From: Phascolarctobacterium sp.
GTDB taxonomy: Bacteria > Bacillota > Negativicutes > Acidaminococcales > Acidaminococcaceae
Direction of reading: 5' to 3'
DNA: 7,139 nucleotides
Assembly (NCBI GenBank): GCA_022718015.1
Contig: JAIHZV010000053.1
Location: 1 to 7,139, forward strand
In this document: one piece after another, positions 1 to 4,005 of the stretch
How the letters are laid out: each line of letters opens with the position of its first letter
How positions within the stretch are numbered: the stretch's first letter is position 1
Made by a program: the position numbers and the translations under genes
Notes under the pieces: generated by a model
Database searches by the model: none
Seen by the model: the letters and a program-made list of their open reading frames with translations, nothing else
Told to the model about the DNA's origin: nothing

Positions 1-135
1 GTATTTGTGGGCGGTGAAGCCTTCAGCTTTGGTACTGGCGTAGCAGTTGTCTTCCTTGCCGCCTTCCTGTATCTGCTCTTCCGTCCGGCTAAGAAAGCTA
101 CTGGTGAGACTGTGCTGAGCGTTGACGCAAAATAA
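1..135 (+). CDS. feoB: FeoB ferrous iron transporter, C-terminal end (partial)
   Basis: The frame is open from base 1 and stops at 133-135, giving the last 44 residues of a protein that starts outside the window. It contains one hydrophobic segment (about residues 10-27, FGTGVAVVFLAAFLYLLF) followed by a basic cytoplasmic tail starting RPAKKA. The GTGVAVV...LYLLFRP pattern matches the last transmembrane helix of FeoB, the GTP-binding inner-membrane Fe(II) permease. The call is strongly supported by the next gene, a FeoB-associated Cys-rich membrane protein only 14 bases downstream, an arrangement typical of Firmicute feo operons. Only the C-terminus is visible, so the G-domain and gate motifs cannot be checked. 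Another polytopic transporter is possible but less likely. Confidence 0.8.
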   Translation, partial: VFVGGEAFSFGTGVAVVFLAAFLYLLFRPAKKATGETVLSVDAK

Positions 136-149
136 AAGAGGTGTATTCT

Positions 150-320
150 ATGGCAACCTGGATTATAGGTCTGATTATTGTTGGTTGTGTTTATCTGGCA
201 TCCAAGCAGGTCATCAAGGCACATAAAACTGGTGGCTGCATTGGCTGTGATGCCGGCGACAAGGGTTGCTGCCCGCATTGCAAGCACACAACAACTATCA
301 ACCTGAGAAAAAATAAATAG
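150..320 (+). CDS. FeoB-associated Cys-rich membrane protein
   Basis: This is a 56-residue protein with an N-terminal membrane helix (about residues 4-18, WIIGLIIVGCVYLAS). A basic stretch follows, then a cysteine cluster with C30-x2-C33 and C40-C41-x2-C44. That is the layout of the FeoB-associated Cys-rich membrane protein family (Pfam FeoB_associated), small single-pass proteins encoded just after feoB. They are thought to help Fe(II) uptake, possibly in the role FeoC plays in other bacteria; no biochemical activity is firmly assigned. The Shine-Dalgarno AAGAGGTG (136-143) lies 6 bases before the ATG and starts right after the feoB stop, so the two genes are co-transcribed. The gene is below the usual ORF length cutoff and easily missed. 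A terminator follows at 342-372. Confidence 0.88.
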   Translation: MATWIIGLIIVGCVYLASKQVIKAHKTGGCIGCDAGDKGCCPHCKHTTTINLRKNK

Positions 321-341
321 ATAAGACTTTGGTGAGTATAT

Positions 342-372
342 GAGAGGTCAGCTGCGGCTGGCCTCTTTCTTT
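342..372 (+). terminator. Intrinsic terminator of the feo operon
   Basis: The stem GAGGTCAGC / GCTGGCCTC (344-352 with 357-365) has one G-U wobble and a TGCG loop. An A-T pair and a wobble extend it outward, and TTTCTTT follows. It lies 21 bases after the stop of the small FeoB-associated gene, so it ends that transcript. Confidence 0.85.
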
Positions 373-384
373 GGTTCCATACAT

Positions 385-407
385 ACGAGCATAAAAAAAT
401 TGCTCGT
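385..407. repeat. Short inverted repeat, 7-bp arms with A-rich spacer
   Basis: ACGAGCA (385-391) and TGCTCGT (401-407) are perfect complements separated by the 9 bases TAAAAAAAT. There is no U-tract after the right arm in either direction, so it is not a normal terminator. It could be a regulator site or an RNA hairpin; the role is unknown. Confidence 0.5.
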
Positions 408-426
408 TGCGGAAGACAATTAAGCT

Positions 427-469
427 CTTGAATACTATATAACTTTCTACACATTATATAGTATTCAAG
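427..469. repeat. Perfect 16-bp inverted repeat with 11-base spacer
   Basis: CTTGAATACTATATAA (427-442) is exactly mirrored by TTATATAGTATTCAAG (454-469) around the spacer CTTTCTACACA. The arms are AT-rich and no T-run follows on either strand, which argues against an intrinsic terminator. The repeat ends 21 bases before the -35 box of the next promoter, a suitable position for an operator or a small palindromic repeat element. The chance occurrence of a perfect 16-bp pair at this distance is very small. Confidence 0.75.
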
Positions 470-490
470 GAAAAATAAAACCACAAGATG

Positions 491-518
491 TTGACAAATC
501 CGTGTAATCGTGTATAAT
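491..518 (+). promoter_or_regulatory. Sigma-A promoter for the riboswitch-MFS transcript
   Basis: A perfect -35 box TTGACA (491-496) is separated by 16 bases from a perfect -10 box TATAAT (513-518). Transcription should start near 524-526, immediately before the riboswitch aptamer. It is the strongest promoter-like sequence in the window. Confidence 0.88.
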
Positions 519-529
519 AGACACATAAC

Positions 530-608
530 CTGATGCAGGCTGCTTCCTGACGGATGAGTGGAATTGACCACGTGGAGGCAGCGTAGTGCAGAGCCGACCG
601 TCTGGGCA
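530..608 (+). promoter_or_regulatory. ZTP (pfl motif) riboswitch
   Basis: The leader between promoter and transporter gene fits the ZTP/ZMP-sensing pfl motif. P1 is formed by GCTGC (539-543) with GCAGC (578-582). Inside it lie a CTGACGGA junction strand and a P2 hairpin, GTGG (558-561) with CCAC (568-571), followed by the GTGGAGGC strand. After a short linker comes CCGTCTGGGCA (598-608), nearly the hallmark CCGCCUGGGCA that forms P3 and the pseudoknot. Ligand binding would hold P3 and prevent the overlapping terminator at 599-632, turning the transporter on when ZTP/ZMP accumulates, that is, under 10-formyl-tetrahydrofolate shortage. The class is recognised from conserved strings and pairing by eye; a covariance-model score was not available. 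Confidence 0.8.
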
Positions 609-632
609 AATCTTGCCCAGGCGTTTTTCTTT
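599..632 (+). terminator. Riboswitch expression-platform terminator
   Basis: CGTCTGGGC (599-607) pairs with GCCCAGGCG (615-623) in 9 bp including one wobble, around the loop AAATCTT. TTTTTCTTT follows. The 5' arm is the same strand as the conserved P3 segment of the ZTP aptamer, so aptamer and terminator are mutually exclusive, the expected design of an ON switch. Confidence 0.88.
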
Positions 633-691
633 ATAAGGAGCAAAGGAAAACCCGGGTGACCAGGTAAAGCTTATAAAGAGAGGTAATGATT

Positions 692-1900
692 ATGCAGCAG
701 ACAAAAAATAAGTGGCTGATTGTGCTGGCAGCCATCGGTATTCATATCAGCATTGGCAGTGTATATGCGTGGAGCGTGCTCACGAAGCCCATCATGCAGG
801 CAATGGGCTTTTCGCTGAAGGAGGTAACGTGGACCTTCTCGCTGGCGATTTTGTTTTTAGGCACGTCCGCAGGCTTTCTTGGTACGTATGTAGAAAAATA
901 TGGCCCGCGTCGCAGCGGTCTTGTGTCGATGTGCTTTTTCGTCAGCGGTCTTTTGGGTACGGCGTATGCGCTGACGCAGCAAAGCCTGCTGCTTTTATAT
1001 CTGTTCTATGGCGTTATCGGCGGTATTGGTCTGGGCACAGGCTATATCACGCCTGTGTCAACGCTCGTAAAGTGGTTCCCGAATAACCGCGGCCTGGCGA
1101 CCGGCCTGGCCATTATGGGCTTTGGCTTCGCCAGCCTTGTGGCAGGTCCGCTGATGCAGATTCTGATAGCAAGGTTTGGCCTGGTGCAGAACTTTATCAT
1201 TTTAGCGTGCATTTATGCTGTGGTGATGACGGCTTCTGCTCTGTATCTGGAGCCGCCGAAGAAGATGGTTGTGGAGTCGAAGGGCGAGTTCAAGGCTAAG
1301 CTGCCAGAGCAGGGACAGTTTACAGTGCAGCAGGCTATGCATACGTGGCAGTTCTATGCTTTATGGTGGATTTTCTTCACGAATATCACCTGCGGTATCG
1401 GTCTTTTGGCGGTAGCATCGCCCATGGCGCAGGAGGTTATCGGTATGTCCCCAATTGCCGCAGCATCCATGGTGGGCATTATCGGCCTGTTGAACGGCGG
1501 CGGCCGCATCGTCTGGTCGACAATTTCTGATTATCTGGGCAGAGCGAATACCTATATTATCTTTTTCATCATTGAAATAGCGGCGTTCTATCTTTTGGGC
1601 GGCGTGACGGACAGCTTTATGTTCCAGCTTTTGGTGTTCATTATTATCACCTGCTATGGCGGCGGGTTCTCCTGCATGCCGGCGTATTTGAGCGATTTGT
1701 TTGGCACGAAGCAGCTCAGCGCGATTCACGGACGTATTCTTACGGCGTGGGGCCTGGCCGGTATCGCCGGTCCGCTGCTGCTGTCGGTGATTTATGAGCG
1801 CACGCACAGCTATAGCGTGACGCTGTACTTCTTCAGTGCATCGTTTATCATCAGTCTGGCCTTGGCGCTGGTGCTGAAGCTGAAGGGCAAAACTGCATAA
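692..1900 (+). CDS. OFA-family MFS transporter (oxalate/formate antiporter type)
   Basis: This is a 402-residue, 12-helix major facilitator protein of the inner membrane. Its N-terminal half carries OFA-family strings: IGSVYAWSV (about 21-29), a motif-A-like loop YGPRRSG (70-76) after helix 2, GVIGGIGLGTGYITP (107-121) and KWFPNNRGLATG (127-138). The C-terminal half has GLLNGGGRIVWSTISDYLGR, the second loop of that type. Length is normal for the family, whose members exchange oxalate, formate or other small carboxylates; the substrate here cannot be read from sequence. I prefer the ATG at 692 because Shine-Dalgarno GAGAGG ends 8 bases before it. The in-frame ATG at 686, which would add two residues, is only 2 bases away. 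The gene is monocistronic behind a ZTP riboswitch, which ties it to one-carbon/purine status and makes formate a plausible substrate. Confidence 0.88.
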   Translation: MQQTKNKWLIVLAAIGIHISIGSVYAWSVLTKPIMQAMGFSLKEVTWTFSLAILFLGTSAGFLGTYVEKYGPRRSGLVSMCFFVSGLLGTAYALTQQSLLLLYLFYGVIGGIGLGTGYITPVSTLVKWFPNNRGLATGLAIMGFGFASLVAGPLMQILIARFGLVQNFIILACIYAVVMTASALYLEPPKKMVVESKGEFKAKLPEQGQFTVQQAMHTWQFYALWWIFFTNITCGIGLLAVASPMAQEVIGMSPIAAASMVGIIGLLNGGGRIVWSTISDYLGRANTYIIFFIIEIAAFYLLGGVTDSFMFQLLVFIIITCYGGGFSCMPAYLSDLFGTKQLSAIHGRILTAWGLAGIAGPLLLSVIYERTHSYSVTLYFFSASFIISLALALVLKLKGKTA

Positions 1901-1967
1901 CTATGGCAGATGCAGGACATTAGTTTAAAGACTTTGTGAAGCTATATACTTTGCTTTTTGAGAGGAG

Positions 1968-1973
1968 TATAAT
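1968..1973 (+). promoter_or_regulatory. Possible -10 box for desulfoferrodoxin gene
   Basis: A perfect TATAAT lies about 63 bases before the start codon, but no good -35 hexamer sits 16-18 bases upstream. The nearest TTG-type hexamer, TTGCTT at 1951, is too close at 11 bases. A regulator-dependent promoter or an alternative start is possible. No terminator separates it from the MFS gene, so some read-through may contribute. Confidence 0.35.
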
Positions 1974-1983
1974 AAAGGTATAG

Positions 1984-1999
1984 GGACTAGCTGTAGTCC
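1984..1999 (+). other. Small 5'-UTR hairpin upstream of desulfoferrodoxin
   Basis: GGACTA (1984-1989) and TAGTCC (1994-1999) form a perfect 6-bp stem with a GCTG tetraloop. It lies close to the predicted transcript start from the 1968 -10 box and could stabilise the mRNA 5' end or form part of an operator. Confidence 0.4.
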
Positions 2000-2036
2000 T
2001 GTTACGTTGGTTGATTCTAGCAAAGGAGTGAAGACG

Positions 2037-2423
2037 ATGACGACACAAAAACTTTTTATCTGCAAACACTGCGGCAATATTGTAGCGAAGATTCATAACG
2101 GTGGCGGCGAGCTGGTGTGCTGTGGCGACCCGATGCAGGAGCTTGTGCCCAACACTGTAGATGCAGCGCAGGAAAAGCATGTTCCCGTAATTAGCGTTGC
2201 TGGCGCGAAGGTTAATGTGGCAGTCGGCAGCACGCTTCACCCGATGCTTGCGGCGCACTATATCCAGTGGATTTATCTCGCAACGACGCACGGCGGACAT
2301 TTCTGGAAGCTGGGGCCGGGCGATGAGCCGAAGGCAGAGTTCATGCTGACGGAGGGCGAGGAGCCGCTCGCAGCATATGAATACTGCAACCTGCATGGCC
2401 TGTGGATGGCAGAAGTGAAGTAA
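2037..2423 (+). CDS. dfx: Desulfoferrodoxin (two-iron superoxide reductase)
   Basis: This cytoplasmic enzyme of 128 residues reduces superoxide to hydrogen peroxide without releasing oxygen, using electrons usually supplied by rubredoxin. The N-terminal desulforedoxin domain has all four cysteines of the rubredoxin-like Fe centre (C9, C12, C28, C29). The catalytic domain has the Fe(His)4Cys ligands H48, H68, H74, C117 and H120. They sit in the family motifs EKHVPV, HPM, HYI and CNLHGLW, with the conserved E46-K47 beside the active site. Length matches class I (2Fe) enzymes. The start is the ATG at 2037, 8 bases after AAAGGAG (2022-2028); an earlier in-frame ATG at 2007 lacks a good Shine-Dalgarno site and adds residues not seen in the family. 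The gene appears monocistronic and ends at the hairpin at 2461. Confidence 0.97.
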   Translation: MTTQKLFICKHCGNIVAKIHNGGGELVCCGDPMQELVPNTVDAAQEKHVPVISVAGAKVNVAVGSTLHPMLAAHYIQWIYLATTHGGHFWKLGPGDEPKAEFMLTEGEEPLAAYEYCNLHGLWMAEVK

Positions 2424-2460
2424 AAATGTCGCACTGGGCGACTTATAATGAGTAAAAAAG

Positions 2461-2491
2461 CAGCCGCTGCGCTTAAGCGTGGCGGCTGTTT
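2461..2491 (+). terminator. Terminator after desulfoferrodoxin gene (possibly bidirectional)
   Basis: CAGCCGCTGCGC (2461-2472) pairs with GCGTGGCGGCTG (2477-2488) in 12 bp with two adjacent wobbles around a TTAA loop. Only TTT follows on the plus strand, but AAAAAAG precedes the stem, so the minus-strand version has the better U-tract. It separates the desulfoferrodoxin unit from the AT-rich cassette. Confidence 0.75.
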
Positions 2492-2506
2492 GGCGTTAAG
2501 AAAAAG

Positions 2507-2536
2507 TTATCAAAAAGAGAGGTTGTGTGGTATAAT
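2507..2536 (+). promoter_or_regulatory. Promoter of the three-gene small-protein operon
   Basis: A perfect -10 TATAAT (2531-2536) follows a TTATCA -35-like hexamer (2507-2512) with an 18-base spacer. Transcription would start near 2543, about 34 bases before the first start codon. Confidence 0.6.
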
Positions 2537-2576
2537 TTGAGTAGGGATGATCAGCATTTTACGAGGTGGTGAAAAT

Positions 2577-2858
2577 ATGGAGAACAAAGATACAGCTTAT
2601 TTGAGTAACAAGGGTGGATTTACGACTTTTTCTTATGGTGGTTATGATTTTCGTTTTCGCACATCGGATAGATTAGTAAAGTATCTGAAGGTTAAAGAAT
2701 GGGATGCTCCTTATGGGTATATAGTTGTTGATTGTCTGCACGAAAAGCTAGGTGTAGTTGAAGATTATATTGATTTGCTTCCTGTTTTAGATAATTTGTA
2801 TTTCAATGCCAAGAAATTTTTAGAACCTATAAAAAAGGTGGAGGTGCGATATGCCTGA
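2577..2858 (+). CDS. Hypothetical protein, first gene of small operon
   Basis: This 93-residue soluble protein (MENKDTAYL...) is not assigned by me to any named family. It has no signal peptide or membrane helix. It contains a mixed alpha/beta-looking core with a YGGYDFRFRT segment, a YGYIVVDC strand and an acidic EDYIDLLPVLDNLYF helix region. I chose the ATG at 2577, 5 bases after the GAGGTGGTG Shine-Dalgarno region (2563-2571). The ATG at 2547 lies only a few bases after the likely transcript start and has no ribosome site. The stop overlaps the next start by 8 bases, so translation is probably coupled. Composition is AT-rich, like the rest of the cassette. It could be a partner in a toxin-antitoxin-like or defence module, but nothing in the sequence proves this. 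Confidence 0.8.
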   Translation: MENKDTAYLSNKGGFTTFSYGGYDFRFRTSDRLVKYLKVKEWDAPYGYIVVDCLHEKLGVVEDYIDLLPVLDNLYFNAKKFLEPIKKVEVRYA

Positions 2859-3087
2859 CGTTGAGAAATTAGCTGATGCTGCTGAAGTTATAGTACAAGG
2901 ATATGCTTTTATTGATAGAGGCGAGGGTGTAACTGTGATAAATTTGCATAAGCCTGATCATGCCGCTTATTTCTATAATAATGAGCTTGTAGAAACTAAT
3001 ATGGATGATATCGAAGCTTATAAGGTTACTAAGCTTTATCATGCTAATATTAAGTATATGGAGAAGGATTATGCCAAAGTACTTTGA
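2851..3087 (+). CDS. Hypothetical small protein, second gene of operon
   Basis: This acidic soluble protein of 78 residues is recognised only as a likely conserved hypothetical. The segments VIVQGYAFIDRGEGVTVINL and HKPDHAAYF suggest beta strands, and ETNMDDIEAYKVTKLY followed by KYM suggests a C-terminal helix. The ATG overlaps the preceding stop by 8 bases (2851-2858). A GGTGGAGG Shine-Dalgarno sequence lies inside the upstream gene at the right distance. Its own end overlaps the following gene by 17 bases. The small size, acidic character and double overlap suggest strictly matched expression with its neighbours. An antitoxin or chaperone-like role is possible; no motif demonstrates it. 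Confidence 0.8.
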   Translation: MPDVEKLADAAEVIVQGYAFIDRGEGVTVINLHKPDHAAYFYNNELVETNMDDIEAYKVTKLYHANIKYMEKDYAKVL

Positions 3088-3352
3088 TTTTAAAGTTTGC
3101 GGATATTATCTTTATTTTACAAGTAAGTGCATTATTGAATGTATGCATGTACATGCTAGTGATAAAAGACTTTCAGAAGCGGGTTCAGCAAAGTTTTTTG
3201 TAAAAGGTAACGGCGATACAGAACTGATGAAGCAAGGTACGTTAAATGATTTGGATGTAAGTAAAATACAAGGATTTATCAAAGAACATTATGTAGAAAT
3301 GTATGACTTGTGGTGTGCATGGAGTGATAATGGATATTATAGGGGAAAGTAA
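3071..3352 (+). CDS. DUF4160-type protein
   Basis: This 93-residue protein resembles the DUF4160 family. It opens MPKYFDFKVCGYYLYF, has an H26-V27-H28 motif where the family has its conserved P-x-H-V-H, then AKFF (40-43). It ends with a helix of the IQGFIKEHYVEMYDLW type, as in members' C-termini. DUF4160 proteins are small, of unknown function, and often sit beside other small proteins (such as DUF2442) in gene pairs suspected to be toxin-antitoxin-like. The start at 3071 follows GGAGAAGG (3060-3067), which lies inside the previous gene. An upstream in-frame ATG at 3005 would add a spurious hydrophobic leader encoded over the neighbour. Compared with the family the HVH loop is unusual, with cysteines C20 and C24 nearby in place of the usual N/P-rich stretch. 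Confidence 0.75.
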   Translation: MPKYFDFKVCGYYLYFTSKCIIECMHVHASDKRLSEAGSAKFFVKGNGDTELMKQGTLNDLDVSKIQGFIKEHYVEMYDLWCAWSDNGYYRGK

Positions 3353-3356
3353 CAAT

Positions 3357-3422
3357 ATGCCTTTGATTTGGGAGATGGCAAGGGAGAAAGAGCTTGGGGT
3401 AGCTGTGCCGTTTTTGCCATAA
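3357..3422 (+). CDS. Possible 21-residue ORF or gene remnant
   Basis: An ATG at 3357 follows AGGGGAAAG (3341-3349) at good Shine-Dalgarno spacing and only 4 bases after the DUF4160 stop. It encodes MPLIWEMAREKELGVAVPFLP and then stops. The placement suggests translation as the last member of the operon. It may instead be the surviving start of a longer fourth gene that has been truncated. No family is recognisable at this length. Confidence 0.3.
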   Translation: MPLIWEMAREKELGVAVPFLP

Positions 3423-3431
3423 CGTGTGTAG

Positions 3432-3437
3432 TATAAT
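3432..3437 (+). promoter_or_regulatory. Possible -10 box for the membrane protein / UDG-like pair
   Basis: A perfect TATAAT lies 45 bases before the start of the membrane protein gene. The region 16-18 bases upstream (GTTTTT) is a poor -35, so the promoter is weak or regulated. It would let the second gene pair be expressed independently of the small-protein operon. Confidence 0.4.
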
Positions 3438-3482
3438 GCAAATTGAGATGAATTAAAAATATTCTTGTTGGAGGTGTAGCTC

Positions 3483-3977
3483 ATGTCAGGAATAGGCCCG
3501 TGTTTAATTTTTCTTTTTTTAGCGCCAATTATATTCGTTGCGTTGATTGCATTCGATTCCGCTAAGAGAAGGAAGCCTGAGCAAGATAATTCTTCTATTT
3601 GTGATAATACTAGAGCAACTGAGCTTCCTAGCTCTAGTCCTATTGCCAAAACAGATGCTTATGCTGTGTCTGCTTTGAAGAAAGATCGCTATAATCCTAA
3701 TAATAAAGAAACTCGTACTTTAGAATTTAATAGAATATTAAGTAAAAATCATAATGAGAGTAAGCGTGTAGCTAAAAAACAAAAAGATTATAGCTTAGTT
3801 AATGATGCGTATTATAAAGCTTATAACGAAGTGGAATCAATGATGACAGATTATAATGCAGCTAAAGAAATTACTAATAATCGTGCGGATTTAGCTGCTT
3901 TTGAAGATGGCTATCATTTTGATAATTATGCTGAAGATTTTAAACAGGACACTGACAGCGATAATGAGAATTATTGA
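3483..3977 (+). CDS. Single-pass membrane protein with long hydrophilic tail, function unknown
   Basis: This 164-residue protein has one N-terminal hydrophobic helix (about residues 4-24, IGPCLIFLFLAPIIFVALIAF). A positive cluster, K28-R29-R30-K31, follows it directly, predicting an uncleaved anchor with the rest of the chain in the cytoplasm. The tail is highly polar, first basic (K/R/N-rich, about 60-105), then acidic and Asn/Asp-rich to the C-terminus. It is probably partly disordered or helical (VNDAYYKAYNEVESMM). No enzymatic motif is visible and I do not recognise a family. The Shine-Dalgarno GGAGGTG (3470-3476) is 6 bases before the ATG. The 439-residue gene begins 28 bases after the stop with no terminator between them, so they are likely co-transcribed. 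Confidence 0.75.
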   Translation: MSGIGPCLIFLFLAPIIFVALIAFDSAKRRKPEQDNSSICDNTRATELPSSSPIAKTDAYAVSALKKDRYNPNNKETRTLEFNRILSKNHNESKRVAKKQKDYSLVNDAYYKAYNEVESMMTDYNAAKEITNNRADLAAFEDGYHFDNYAEDFKQDTDSDNENY

Positions 3978-4005
3978 CATAATATAAGTTTTGGAGGTTA
4001 AGTAT

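Noticed and set aside
191..643. Minus-strand reading frame of 150 codons over the feo end and riboswitch leader
   Set aside because: It overlaps the small FeoB-associated gene, a terminator, a consensus promoter and the ZTP leader, all better supported on the plus strand.
1361..1807. Reading frames in other phases inside the MFS gene
   Set aside because: They are low-complexity shadows of the MFS coding frame with no start signals.
2428..2442. GTCGC/GCGAC hairpin right after the desulfoferrodoxin stop
   Set aside because: It has five base pairs with a 5-base loop and no U-tract; the stronger hairpin at 2461 explains termination.
3974..3979. TTGACA upstream of the UDG-like gene as a -35 box
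   Set aside because: A -10 at normal spacing would fall on the Shine-Dalgarno/start region (about 3997-4003), leaving no leader, and no TATAAT-like hexamer is there.
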